From a virus: 50,843 nucleotides of DNA. The stretch is taken from positions 1-50,843 of the IMG/VR virus record IMGVR_UViG_3300017963_003160; one strand, given 5' to 3'. This document shows, piece after piece, positions 1 through 8,352 of the stretch; position 1 is the first letter of the stretch; each line of letters starts with the position of its first letter. A program made the translations under genes and the position numbers. The notes below the pieces were generated by a model that saw only the letters and a list, made by a program, of their open reading frames with translations, ran no database searches and was not told the DNA's origin.

Positions 1-3
1 CAT

Positions 4-1284
4 ATGCAGGATACCTCCGAGAGGCTTAAAAATTTAATTGCTCGATTTGTTTTAAAATATAATTACTGGGGGTATTTGTTTTCACGAGTCAGGAGAAAAT
101 CAGATCCACATCTTCCGTCAATTATGGGAGTTGCTCCTGAACCCGATGGAACCATATGCCTCTACTACCGTCCTGAATTAGTGGACGGAACAGATGATGC
201 AAATGTTACAAAGGTTATCGAACATGAAGGTTTGCATCTCTTAAATAAACATATTCCGCGTCTGATAAAAATATTATCAAATGAAACAGACATGTATAAA
301 AAGGCTATTAAAGCAAGAATTTGGAATAAAGCTGCTGATTGTGCAGTTAATCAACAGGGTCGTTTCAAAGACGACTTTATGATCAATGGAAAAAAGTGGC
401 CGATATGTTTACCCGAAACCATGAATTTGCCCAAGGATAAATTGTCCGAGTGGTATTATTTGAAATTGCTCGAGCAGATGCCTCCCCCAATGGGTGGTGG
501 TGGAAAGGGCAAAGGCAACGGTAAAGGTGAAGGTCCAGCCATTGGTGATCATGGAAAATGGATGGAGAATCTAAAAGGTGTGCCAGACATTGATGCGCTC
601 GCCAGAAAAGTCGATCAACATGTAAGACGTCTTGTTAAAGAATCAGTCAAGTCGTTCAACAAAGATCGAGGAAGACTTCCGGCGCACATTGCTGAGCTTA
701 TAGATGCAAACCTTGCTCCGCCAAAAGCTCCATATTATCAAATTATCAGAAAGTTGGTGCGTGGTTCTCGGTTAAGTAAGTTCAAAAGATCGCCAACCAG
801 AATCAATCGTAAGCGGACATATGCATTTCATTTAAAAGATCAAAACCTTCCTATAATATCTCCCTTTCCAGGTAAACAAAGGGATTTCACATTTGATATT
901 GTTGTGCTCATTGATACATCAGGTAGTATGAGCAACGACGATGTTAAGGAAGGTCTATCAGGAATTAAGAACATACTCGAAAAGGACAGACATTGTTCTA
1001 CCACAGTCCTTGAAGTTGATGCTGGTGTTGAAAAAGAGTATGTCTGTAAAAAGGTTCGAGATATTCAATTCAACATAAAGGGTCGTGGTGGCACGACTTT
1101 GGGTCCCGGTCTTTATAGAGCGAAGGAAATCGGTTGTGATGTATGCCTTGCTTTTACTGATGGTTACACAGAAGATATTAACGCAATTTCAAGGAAGAAG
1201 CTTCCAAAGAAAATCATCTGGGTAATCACAAAAGACGGTTCAGCAAAGAATGTGAATCAAACGGGATTTGTGGTGCATATATGA
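4..1284 (+). CDS. VWA-domain protein with HExxH metallopeptidase-like region (DUF2201-type)
   Basis: The N-terminal part carries a zinc-peptidase-like motif, HEGLH at residues 74-78, with another His at 83. A Gly/Lys-rich linker lies around residues 162-180. The C-terminal third is a von Willebrand factor A domain with the MIDAS motif DTSGS (Asp304, Ser306, Ser308). This two-part layout matches bacterial proteins of the DUF2201 kind, which are usually encoded beside a MoxR-type AAA+ ATPase. Such a partner would have to lie upstream of the window. The first ATG is at base 4 and the frame is open to the window edge, so the true start could be further left. Proteolytic activity is inferred from the motif only; a chaperone-adaptor role is equally possible. 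Confidence 0.75.
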   Translation: MQDTSERLKNLIARFVLKYNYWGYLFSRVRRKSDPHLPSIMGVAPEPDGTICLYYRPELVDGTDDANVTKVIEHEGLHLLNKHIPRLIKILSNETDMYKKAIKARIWNKAADCAVNQQGRFKDDFMINGKKWPICLPETMNLPKDKLSEWYYLKLLEQMPPPMGGGGKGKGNGKGEGPAIGDHGKWMENLKGVPDIDALARKVDQHVRRLVKESVKSFNKDRGRLPAHIAELIDANLAPPKAPYYQIIRKLVRGSRLSKFKRSPTRINRKRTYAFHLKDQNLPIISPFPGKQRDFTFDIVVLIDTSGSMSNDDVKEGLSGIKNILEKDRHCSTTVLEVDAGVEKEYVCKKVRDIQFNIKGRGGTTLGPGLYRAKEIGCDVCLAFTDGYTEDINAISRKKLPKKIIWVITKDGSAKNVNQTGFVVHI

Positions 1285-1454
1285 TGTTTAACATAATCAT
1301 TCAGATATTCATATGGTATCTGATATGGTCATTGGTGAGACTTGCAGGGGAAGCGCAAAACCCGCTTCTCCTGCTGTTTCCCATTGCTATATCATATTAT
1401 CTAATTGTTATAAGACAAACACACATAAATCGAAACAGAAAAAATGGAGATTAA
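1281..1454 (+). CDS. Small membrane protein, 57 aa
   Basis: An ATG at 1281 overlaps the stop codon of the VWA gene in an ATGA arrangement, so translation is probably coupled. The 57-residue product has two hydrophobic stretches (about residues 3-19 and 28-46) separated by a short polar segment with Arg, Glu and Gln. It ends in a basic tail rich in Arg, Asn and Lys. That pattern fits a two-pass inner-membrane peptide. The stop lies 2 bases before the start of the topoisomerase gene, and the GGAG that serves that gene sits inside the last codons. I recognise no family. Confidence 0.55.
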   Translation: MMFNIIIQIFIWYLIWSLVRLAGEAQNPLLLLFPIAISYYLIVIRQTHINRNRKNGD

Positions 1455-1456
1455 GT

Positions 1457-3238
1457 ATGGCGCAATACGGTGCAAAGGATGTAAGAGTCCTTGAGGAAGT
1501 AGAGCATATTCGATTAAACCCCGGTATGTATATTGGGGAAACAAGCAATCCTGTTCATTTGGTCGAGGAAGCTCTTGATAACGCACTCGATGAAGCGCTG
1601 GCAGGCTATGCAAAAATAGTTGCAGTCCTTATTGATACGAAAACAAATGTGTACTCGGTTTTAGATAATGGTCGGGGCATCCCTATCGAAGAAGATACCC
1701 CGATTACTATCTCTGCAAAATTATTCTCAGGAGCAAAATTTCAAGATAAGAAATCAGCATATCAAATCAGTTCAGGTCTTCATGGTGTTGGTTTGGTAGC
1801 TGTAAATGCCTTGAGTACAGATTATCAAGTTGAAGTTTATCGAAATAAACAGTATGCAATATATGAATTTAAAAATGCAAAATTGAAAAAGAAGAAAATA
1901 TCAAAGCATACAGATGAAGTTCCATTCTCAACAAAAATCGAATTTAAACCGAGTAAAAAATATTTCGATAGTGTCATTCCAGACACAAATCGTATCAGGC
2001 GACGCCTAACAACAGCTTCAGCCGAGATGGACAAAGATATTGTATTTGTATTATCAGTTGATGGAAAACAAGAAGTGATCAAGCGTGATATGACAACTCA
2101 TTTTGCAAAAGAGTGTTTGTCAACACGAGATAAAATCACTGTTACATATTTACATGCTGAAAAGAAACCGGAGAAGTTTAATGTATTATTCACATACGAA
2201 CCAGCCGGTGCAGCAAGTCCAAGGATAATATCATCCGTTAATCTTCTACCCGTTAAACAAGGTGGGTCACATGTAAATGCTTTCTATGATGTTCTCAAAG
2301 AGTTCTTTCAAAAACAAGCAAAAAAGCATGGATTCACATTTCAACCAACAGATGCATTACATAGACTACGAGCATATTTCATGTTGAGTTTGGTCGAACC
2401 CAAATTCTCAGGCCAAACAAAAGACTCGTTAATCAATGTAAAAAGTTATTTTGACAAGTTTATGGTCGAATTTAAAAAGCAGCTTGAAACATTTGCACAA
2501 CAATCAGAACCATTGTTGTTGGATTATATGCAAAGATTTCAGGATTATAGAGTCAAGCTTGATTCAAAGAAATTTGTCAAGAAGACTGCTGGAGGAAAAC
2601 GAGCATCAACAAAATTCACGAAATTGCGGGATTGCACTTCTCGTCAAGGTGAATTATATATTGTAGAAGGTGACTCAGCGGGCGGGTCAATTATTCAATC
2701 AAGAAACCCAGCGTTACATGCAATCCTTCCATTGAAAGGGAAATCAATTCCAAATGTAACAACCAAGAAAAACATATTAGCAAATAAAGAGGTTGGGGAA
2801 TTGGTCAAGGCAGTCGGGGCAGGAGTTGATACACATTTTAATATCAATAAAATGAGATACAACAAAATCATATGTGCAACCGATGCTGATCATGACGGGA
2901 ATCACATTGCATGTCTTGTAACAATGGTAATTGCAACATTGATGCCTGAAGTTGTGAAAACGGGCAGATATTATATTGCACAAACTCCATTGTTTGCTAT
3001 TAATGAAAAGAAGTCATTCATCCCATTATGGAATGATGCTGAATTAGAGAAAGCAAGAAAAGAGGGTCGAAACATAACACGATTTAAAGGTCTTGGGGAA
3101 TTGTCTCCAAAGCAATTGAAAATATGTTTATTAGATGTTAAGACTCGAAATCTTGTTCCAATCAAATACAGCAAAGATATCGGACAACTCGAAAAGTTGT
3201 TTTCAAGTGCCGAAGAGAAAAGGAAATTGGTTGTATGA
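1457..3238 (+). CDS. Type II DNA topoisomerase, ATPase/TOPRIM subunit (GyrB/ParE-like, T4 gp39+gp60 type)
   Basis: This 593-residue protein has the GHKL ATPase signature ExxDNAxDE at residues 38-45, the DNGRGIP motif near 73-79 and the GLHGVG loop. These are followed by the transducer region and a TOPRIM domain with EGDSAGG (Glu404) and DADHD (Asp476, Asp478, Asp480), the metal-binding acidic residues. Together with the subunit at 4090 it should pass duplexes through double-strand breaks, relaxing or decatenating phage DNA. In T4 these functions are split between gp39 and gp60; here they are in one chain. I chose the ATG at 1457 over an upstream in-frame GTG (1313) or ATG because GGAG lies 7-10 bases before it and homology begins there. 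Confidence 0.93.
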   Translation: MAQYGAKDVRVLEEVEHIRLNPGMYIGETSNPVHLVEEALDNALDEALAGYAKIVAVLIDTKTNVYSVLDNGRGIPIEEDTPITISAKLFSGAKFQDKKSAYQISSGLHGVGLVAVNALSTDYQVEVYRNKQYAIYEFKNAKLKKKKISKHTDEVPFSTKIEFKPSKKYFDSVIPDTNRIRRRLTTASAEMDKDIVFVLSVDGKQEVIKRDMTTHFAKECLSTRDKITVTYLHAEKKPEKFNVLFTYEPAGAASPRIISSVNLLPVKQGGSHVNAFYDVLKEFFQKQAKKHGFTFQPTDALHRLRAYFMLSLVEPKFSGQTKDSLINVKSYFDKFMVEFKKQLETFAQQSEPLLLDYMQRFQDYRVKLDSKKFVKKTAGGKRASTKFTKLRDCTSRQGELYIVEGDSAGGSIIQSRNPALHAILPLKGKSIPNVTTKKNILANKEVGELVKAVGAGVDTHFNINKMRYNKIICATDADHDGNHIACLVTMVIATLMPEVVKTGRYYIAQTPLFAINEKKSFIPLWNDAELEKARKEGRNITRFKGLGELSPKQLKICLLDVKTRNLVPIKYSKDIGQLEKLFSSAEEKRKLVV

Positions 3239-3396
3239 GAAAAAAGACAATAACGATTGATTGCGGTACATGTGATTTATGCTCAGCGAACGATCAAGGT
3301 CAATTCGTATGTTCGTGGGGCAAAGGGAAACCCAAAATCATGTTTCCACCAAAAGGAAAGAAGGTCATCAAATGTAACCTGAACAGGGGCACATAA
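3235..3396 (+). CDS. Small Cys-containing protein, 53 aa
   Basis: The ATG overlaps the topoisomerase stop (ATGA) and the stop lies 1 base before the next ATG at 3398, so this is a tightly packed cistron. The 53-residue product has Cys10, Cys13, Cys16, Cys26 and Cys47; the first three form CGTCDLC. It is very basic, with many Lys residues. A small zinc-binding protein is plausible. The spacing CxxCxxC...C resembles the other short Cys protein at 7501, but no family is recognised. Confidence 0.6.
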   Translation: MRKKTITIDCGTCDLCSANDQGQFVCSWGKGKPKIMFPPKGKKVIKCNLNRGT

Positions 3397-3397
3397 A

Positions 3398-3700
3398 ATG
3401 CCATATATTCCAGATAAAGAAAAAAATGAAATGACAGATGCGATAGAAGATCTGAGGCTTTACATATTAACAAAAGGTGATCTTAATTATGCAATATGTC
3501 AATTAGTAGGAAAATTAATCTTGGATAGTGATCGGATATCATATACAAAAATGTCCGAATGGATTGACGCAGTACATGATGCAGAAGCGGAACTTAGACG
3601 AAGATTGTTAAATCCATACGAAGATCAAAAAATTATTGAAAACGGCGACGTTCCCAGCTTTGCAGGAATTTTAGAGAGGATGAACGATGAACAAAGCTGA
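3398..3700 (+). CDS. Conserved small phage protein, 100 aa, unknown function
   Basis: This all-helical, acidic 100-residue protein begins MPYI and has the C-terminal signature RRRLLNPYEDQKIIENGDV. I recognise that pattern from small hypothetical proteins in many tailed phages (I believe the DUF6899 group, not verified). The family has no established function. The gene follows the Cys protein by 1 base and overlaps the next gene by 14 bases. It therefore belongs to the cassette between the two topoisomerase subunits. Confidence 0.7.
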   Translation: MPYIPDKEKNEMTDAIEDLRLYILTKGDLNYAICQLVGKLILDSDRISYTKMSEWIDAVHDAEAELRRRLLNPYEDQKIIENGDVPSFAGILERMNDEQS

Positions 3701-4118
3701 TTTCTATGTTGGAATGGGAAGTCAAGCAGATTGGATTGGGAGTGTTTCAAGATGCGGGGAAGTCTGGGCTGTATCAACTCCTATTCTGCTTCAAGTGAAT
3801 CGAACAATGTATGAAGAAATGGTCATAGATTATATTAATTTCTGTGAAGGAATTGTAGCAAATCATGTGTGTCAATGGCCTTGGGAATGGCCTGACAGTC
3901 GCATGACAGATTACGCATACATCTTCAGTCCAGAACATGAGAAGGTTTATATGTCAATTGAAGGTGGCGATTTAATGGATCCTGTTAAAGTGATTCAGGG
4001 AGAAAGTCTTATTGATGCAAATTGTTATCTTGGACCTCCCATATTCCCACAAATGATCGAGCAAGTATGCTTTGAGGACAAGGAATCATATGGACAAAAA
4101 CTTACCGCATCTATATAG
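3687..4118 (+). CDS. Conserved phage protein of unknown function, 143 aa
   Basis: This 143-residue mixed alpha/beta protein is rich in aromatic residues and Met. A central Trp/Pro cluster (WPWEWPDSR) is followed by MTDYAYIFSPE. I see no catalytic motif, signal peptide or membrane segment. It overlaps the upstream gene by 14 bases and the topoisomerase A-like gene by about 29 bases, so it is translated from the same message. Its function cannot be assigned. Confidence 0.65.
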   Translation: MNKADFYVGMGSQADWIGSVSRCGEVWAVSTPILLQVNRTMYEEMVIDYINFCEGIVANHVCQWPWEWPDSRMTDYAYIFSPEHEKVYMSIEGGDLMDPVKVIQGESLIDANCYLGPPIFPQMIEQVCFEDKESYGQKLTASI

Positions 4119-5388
4119 AGATTACGGTCAATATTCAAATTATCGAAACTTTCCATTAGATATTGATGGGTTAAAACCTGTTGAGCGGAGAGTTCTGTTG
4201 TCAGCTTATAAAATCGCGAGACAAAAGTTTGTAAAATCGCGGCAAGTTGATGCATATACAATTGGTCATTATCATCCACATGGTGAATGTTATGGCACAA
4301 TTGTTCAATTGGTTCGTCAAGGATTTTTAACCGGTCAAGGAAATTTCGGTTCAAATGTTGGGGTAGAGCCAGTTGGACCAGCCGCTCCAAGATACACGGA
4401 ATGTAAAATCAGTCCAAAAATTCTTGATCTTGCATTTAAGTATATTGATCATGCACCAATTGTTGAAACAGAGCTTGGCGATAAAGAATCGCTGTTTCTA
4501 CCAACAATGTTTCCTGTATGTTTGATGGGAAGCGAATATACACAAGGAATCGGATTCGGATTCAAAACATTCATCCCTTGTTATGAATTAAAAGATTTAC
4601 ATCAAAGATTATTGTGGTTGTTGGGAATCAGAAAAAGAAAACCAATAATCAATCCAATAACAGATTGTACAATAACTTCTACATCCGATGTTGTTGAGTC
4701 GTTGCTAACAACGGGGAAGGCCAAGATTGAAGTTGAGGGGATCGTTGAAGAAAACACAAGAAACAATACATTGACTCTAAAATCATGGCCACCTGGTAAA
4801 AGATTTGAATCTATGTTAAACAAATTCTCAGCTGAATTGGATTCCGGCATGGTCGGATTTACAGACCTTTCAGTTGATGAAACAAAAATTGTATTTCAAG
4901 TATTACGGGAGAGGAACAGAGACAAAATTTATCAAGAATTCCTTGTGAAACTCAAGGGAGCAGTCAAGGGAACAATATCATTTGAAACAACGGTCGTGGA
5001 TATCAATCACAAAGTTTTAGTGAAACCCATTGACCAAATGTTGTTAGATACATACAATATGTTCACAGAGATGAACGAAGCAATGTTAAACCACGAGATA
5101 TCAAAATTGAATGGCAAAATCACTGAGTACAATACATTAGAAATGATCCGAAAACCATTGAGTCATTGTATTCAGAACAATTGGGATATCCCGACAACCC
5201 TTGATACAATTGCGAAAGAAACACCGGTGGATAAAGAAACTGCGCTGGAAATGATTAATAAATATCGCATCAGTAAATTGATGACTCTGGACACAGACAC
5301 CACCGAGTTACAAAATAAATTAGCAGTATTTGCTGAAAATCTACAAAATCTAACTGATTATGTGTTAGATCAATATAAGGAGATTTAA
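4090..5388 (+). CDS. Type II DNA topoisomerase, DNA-cleavage subunit (GyrA/ParC-like, T4 gp52 type)
   Basis: This is the partner of the ATPase subunit at 1457. The winged-helix cleavage domain is clear: DGLKPVERRVL at residues 26-36, HPHG at 62-65, and the catalytic pair Arg101-Tyr102 in AAPRYTE. The Tyr attacks the DNA backbone to form the covalent intermediate. At 432 residues it lacks the C-terminal beta-propeller that lets gyrase wrap DNA. It is close to T4 gp52 (442 aa), so relaxation and decatenation are more likely than supercoiling. A TTG at 4072 is in frame, but the ATG at 4090 has AAGGA just upstream and fits the family start. The start overlaps the end of the upstream gene. Confidence 0.92.
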   Translation: MDKNLPHLYRDYGQYSNYRNFPLDIDGLKPVERRVLLSAYKIARQKFVKSRQVDAYTIGHYHPHGECYGTIVQLVRQGFLTGQGNFGSNVGVEPVGPAAPRYTECKISPKILDLAFKYIDHAPIVETELGDKESLFLPTMFPVCLMGSEYTQGIGFGFKTFIPCYELKDLHQRLLWLLGIRKRKPIINPITDCTITSTSDVVESLLTTGKAKIEVEGIVEENTRNNTLTLKSWPPGKRFESMLNKFSAELDSGMVGFTDLSVDETKIVFQVLRERNRDKIYQEFLVKLKGAVKGTISFETTVVDINHKVLVKPIDQMLLDTYNMFTEMNEAMLNHEISKLNGKITEYNTLEMIRKPLSHCIQNNWDIPTTLDTIAKETPVDKETALEMINKYRISKLMTLDTDTTELQNKLAVFAENLQNLTDYVLDQYKEI

Positions 5389-5391
5389 TAT

Positions 5392-5832
5392 ATGTACAGA
5401 ATCGAAAAGAGGTTTACATTTCCGATGGGTCATAGATTGAGTAAGCACAGAGGAAAGTGTTTTTCAATGCATGGCCACAACTTCACAGTATTGATTGGAG
5501 TTAAAGCAGCAGCATTAAATGACGATGATATGATCATTGACTTTTCAAATTTAAAAGCATTGGTTAGTGGGTTTCTTGACAAGCTTGATCATTGCTTGCT
5601 ATTGAATGAAACAGATGCAGATTTGGGAGAACAGCTGAAAGAGTTGGGGATGAATGTCATTACGGTAGATCATGACCCAACAGCAGAAAAGTTATCGGAA
5701 GAAATTTATAAAACAGTTTCCGATGCATTGAAAAAGATGTATCCGGAAGTGCTCATGGATTATGTGACAGTCTTTGAAAATGAAAATTCAAAAGCCACAT
5801 ACTCAGAGGACGATCCGGCAAGATTTGCATAA
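5392..5832 (+). CDS. queD: 6-carboxy-5,6,7,8-tetrahydropterin synthase (QueD / PTPS family)
   Basis: QueD converts dihydroneopterin triphosphate to 6-carboxytetrahydropterin, the second step towards preQ0. The zinc ligands His14, His27 and His29 are visible (MGH...CFSMHGHNF). The catalytic Cys23, the Asp66-His67 pair (KLDHCLLLN) and the late conserved PTAEKLSEEI helix are also present. Length (146 aa) is normal. An AGGAG precedes the ATG, 3 bases after the topoisomerase stop. FolE2 at 27253 would supply the substrate. Phages use this pathway to make 7-deazaguanine-modified DNA or to support host queuosine; which applies here cannot be told. QueE and QueC are not seen in this window. Confidence 0.88.
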   Translation: MYRIEKRFTFPMGHRLSKHRGKCFSMHGHNFTVLIGVKAAALNDDDMIIDFSNLKALVSGFLDKLDHCLLLNETDADLGEQLKELGMNVITVDHDPTAEKLSEEIYKTVSDALKKMYPEVLMDYVTVFENENSKATYSEDDPARFA

Positions 5833-7236
5833 ATGGAAATCTTAAAGCGTTCTGGAATATTAATCCCAACAAAGCATCGAAACACAAGAGAATATGTAAA
5901 TATAAAAGAAAAGTTGGAAAGAAGAACGCGATCATATGGAAATTCTGCAATGATAATCAATACATTTTATTTGGAGTCGGAGAAGTTTCTCTTAATTCCG
6001 AGGAACTTCCCACTCCATGATTATATGCGGAATTATGAAATTCATGATCATAGGCATCATGGAGAAAAAATTAATATAAATCACAACATTACACCGAGAG
6101 GAGAAGTTCAAGAAAGAGCCATTGAGTATATGATGAATAACGAAAATGGCATACTTCAATTATCACCAGGTGTTGGAAAAACAGTTATCACAATTTATAT
6201 GATCGCTGAAAGGAAAAGGAAATCATTAATCCTTGTCCATCGTGACCCGCTTGCAAAACAATGGAGAAACAGATTAAAACAATTCACTGATTTGCAAGAT
6301 GAGGACATTGCAAGATTGTCAAGCGCAACATTTGAAGACGATTTGGATAAACCAATCATTATAGCAACAACTCAAACGTTCCTATCATTATTGAAAAGAA
6401 AGCGTAAAGACTTTCTTATTAAACTCAATGAAGCAAATATAGGAATATTTGTAGGGGATGAGGTTCACACAACAGTTGGTGCACCGACATTTTCAGAGTG
6501 TTCCATTCACATGCCTTCAAAGTACACATACGGATTGAGTGCAACTCCATACCGATATGATGGAAATGCAGACATAATTGAATATCATCTTGGAGAGATA
6601 TTTTCAGATGAGGACACACAAGGGACAATGGAACCCAGAGTGACAGTTATGATGTTGGATTATCAAATAGATACACCCCAGAGGACGAAGTATATACGGT
6701 GGGGCGGTGAGTTCCAGCGTGCCAGGTATCTTAATCTAATTAAGAAATCAAAACCGTTTATAGCGGTTGTGAGGGGTTTATTAGGACGGTTTAAAGATGA
6801 TCGGCAAACAATCTGTATTGCTGAAAGAATCAAGTTGATTGAAGATTTATACAATTGGATGCCATCATCAAGTAAAGCAAAATTCTGTGGATCAGGAGGA
6901 TTGAAAACTCTTGATAGTCAACATACATTTGCCACACCTGGTAAATGTCGAGATGGTGTTGATGCTCCGTGGAAAGATACAATTATAATGACATCTCCGA
7001 TTGCAAATATTGAGCAATTGGCAGGGAGGGTAACAAGAGTAAACAAAGACAAAAACACTCCAATAATAATTGACATGGTCGATTATGGGTGTCATGATAT
7101 ATCCCGGACATATCACAGAAGAAGGAAATTCTACGAAGAAAAGGGTTGGAGAGTTCAGTACATCCTTTACAAGGATGGTAAGTTAAAACAAATAGACGAA
7201 GACGTTGCTTTGTCAATAATACGAGGTGATGAATGA
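5833..7236 (+). CDS. Superfamily 2 DNA helicase (UvsW/RAD25-like)
   Basis: This 467-residue SF2 helicase has Walker A SPGVGKT (residues 111-117), a DEVH box (209-212) and the SAT motif in LSATPYR. The second RecA-like lobe includes a QLAGRVTRV motif VI. The layout resembles T4 UvsW, which unwinds branched intermediates and R-loops and helps switch replication mode. It starts immediately after the queD stop, and its end overlaps the next gene by 4 bases. A nucleotide-excision or restart role is also possible. The helicase call is secure; the UvsW assignment is by similarity of size and context. Confidence 0.88.
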   Translation: MEILKRSGILIPTKHRNTREYVNIKEKLERRTRSYGNSAMIINTFYLESEKFLLIPRNFPLHDYMRNYEIHDHRHHGEKININHNITPRGEVQERAIEYMMNNENGILQLSPGVGKTVITIYMIAERKRKSLILVHRDPLAKQWRNRLKQFTDLQDEDIARLSSATFEDDLDKPIIIATTQTFLSLLKRKRKDFLIKLNEANIGIFVGDEVHTTVGAPTFSECSIHMPSKYTYGLSATPYRYDGNADIIEYHLGEIFSDEDTQGTMEPRVTVMMLDYQIDTPQRTKYIRWGGEFQRARYLNLIKKSKPFIAVVRGLLGRFKDDRQTICIAERIKLIEDLYNWMPSSSKAKFCGSGGLKTLDSQHTFATPGKCRDGVDAPWKDTIIMTSPIANIEQLAGRVTRVNKDKNTPIIIDMVDYGCHDISRTYHRRRKFYEEKGWRVQYILYKDGKLKQIDEDVALSIIRGDE

Positions 7237-7529
7237 AATTAAAAGTCGACTTTATTACAAACAGTTCAAGTGCATCTTTTACAATATTGAGAAGTGATTT
7301 AACCCCATTACAAGAACTTCTTATTATTGATCATATTGAAGCCGCCAAAATGTTTTTGCAAATAGATCCGAGTTTGGATTTCGGATATATTAGTAAATTA
7401 GATGAGTGGGCGATTACAGTTACGGATGATAAAATTGAAGGAGATTGCTCAATGGACAACTTCTCAATAATGGAATTGATAAGGCACATAGGAGTCCCAG
7501 ATGACAAGATTGAGTATGACCACTCGTAA
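7233..7529 (+). CDS. NSSS-motif small protein A, 98 aa
   Basis: The product begins MKLKVDFITNSSSASFTIL, the N-terminal signature shared by five genes in this window (7233, 7700, 11571, 50220, 50600). The remaining 80 residues are acidic, mostly alpha/beta, and do not visibly resemble the other members. The start overlaps the helicase stop by 4 bases (ATGA). Similar N-terminal motifs followed by unrelated bodies occur in other phage and bacterial hypothetical proteins; I know no demonstrated function. The motif is not a canonical signal peptide because it lacks a hydrophobic core. Confidence 0.75.
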   Translation: MKLKVDFITNSSSASFTILRSDLTPLQELLIIDHIEAAKMFLQIDPSLDFGYISKLDEWAITVTDDKIEGDCSMDNFSIMELIRHIGVPDDKIEYDHS

Positions 7530-7716
7530 AACTCCAAAGTTAGGTAAAGCAATTGACGAATTGTGTCACCGAGAGGGTAGCCCATGCCTCAATTGCTTAG
7601 TGGATTCTGCATGTACCAAGTCATTCATTGGTGGAAGTGCGTGCTATGAATTTGCTGAATTTATACAAAACGAAATGGCAAAAGCAGGAATGTTGAAAAA
7701 TGAAAATAAAGGTTGA
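7501..7716 (+). CDS. Small Cys-rich protein, 71 aa
   Basis: A 71-residue protein with Cys22, Cys29, Cys32, Cys38 and Cys48 in the pattern PCLNC-x5-C-x9-C, suggesting a small metal-binding module. An AGGAG lies 6 bases before the ATG at 7501, which supports this start even though it overlaps the upstream gene by 29 bases. A later in-frame ATG at 7516 is the alternative. It is sandwiched between two NSSS-motif genes and overlaps the second by 17 bases. Function unknown. Confidence 0.65.
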   Translation: MTRLSMTTRKTPKLGKAIDELCHREGSPCLNCLVDSACTKSFIGGSACYEFAEFIQNEMAKAGMLKNENKG

Positions 7717-8146
7717 TTTTATTACAAACAGTTCATCAACAGCTTATGTTGTATTTATTCCAAATCGGTTTAAAGCGAATCGTGAAGAAGCCGCAGAGTA
7801 TTATAGAACCGATTATTATGCAGAACATGATCCGGAGTTTGATGATGATGTATTTCATGATATTGAGCAATCAATTGAAACATTGAAAACCGGAGAATAT
7901 CTATGGCAATATGGAGATGAGGGAACACCCGGAGCTGTTTATTATGCAGTATTAGAAATATGTATGAGAAACGGATTAGTTGTATCAAGTTCAGAAATGG
8001 GTGGAGAAGGAAATAATTCCATCTTCGGAGTTAAAGAAGAGCAAATCATTGACATCCTCAAGAATCACATGGATCTCAATAAACTTGTCAACACAGCAAA
8101 CCAAGGAGTTAAATTATGTTACGAAGCCGAAAAGGATTCACACTGA
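7700..8146 (+). CDS. NSSS-motif small protein B, 148 aa
   Basis: It begins MKIKVDFITNSSSTAYVVF, the second member of the N-terminal motif family. The body is acidic and different from member A, with a Tyr-rich helix (AAEYYRTDYYAEHD) and a C-terminal helical segment. No catalytic motif is visible. The start lies inside the end of the Cys-rich gene and the stop overlaps the prepilin-like gene by 31 bases, so all four genes from 7233 to 8352 are translationally interlocked. Confidence 0.75.
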   Translation: MKIKVDFITNSSSTAYVVFIPNRFKANREEAAEYYRTDYYAEHDPEFDDDVFHDIEQSIETLKTGEYLWQYGDEGTPGAVYYAVLEICMRNGLVVSSSEMGGEGNNSIFGVKEEQIIDILKNHMDLNKLVNTANQGVKLCYEAEKDSH

Positions 8147-8352
8147 TTGAATTGTTAGTATGTGTATTCATCCTTGCTATCTTGTTTTCGATTGCAGTTA
8201 CGTCATGCGGAGTATTCATGTCAACCAAGTCGCTTCAACAAGACAGCGGAGTTGAAATTATGTCACAAGAAGAAGAGCTGCAACAATTAAAAGAAAATCA
8301 ACCGGCGCAGACAGAAGTAAAATCCACAAAAGGAAATGAAAACAAACTATGA
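8116..8352 (+). CDS. Prepilin-like membrane protein, 78 aa
   Basis: The N terminus reads MLRSRKGFTLIELLVCVFIL, a textbook type IV prepilin cleavage/methylation motif: basic leader, Gly7 at -1, Phe8 at +1, Glu at +5. A hydrophobic helix follows to about residue 28. A C-terminal hydrophilic, Gln/Glu-rich tail replaces the globular pilin domain, so at 78 residues this would be a minimal pseudopilin. A lipobox-like VTSC also lies at the end of the helix. AAGGAG precedes the ATG at ideal spacing. A phage copy might be processed by host prepilin peptidase and act on pili or envelope secretion; that is inference. Confidence 0.65.
   Translation: MLRSRKGFTLIELLVCVFILAILFSIAVTSCGVFMSTKSLQQDSGVEIMSQEEELQQLKENQPAQTEVKSTKGNENKL

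Noticed and set aside
1313-1456. 48-codon N-terminal extension of the ATPase topoisomerase subunit
   Set aside because: Family homology begins at the ATG 1457, which has a good ribosome binding site, and the region is better explained by the 57-aa ORF in another frame.
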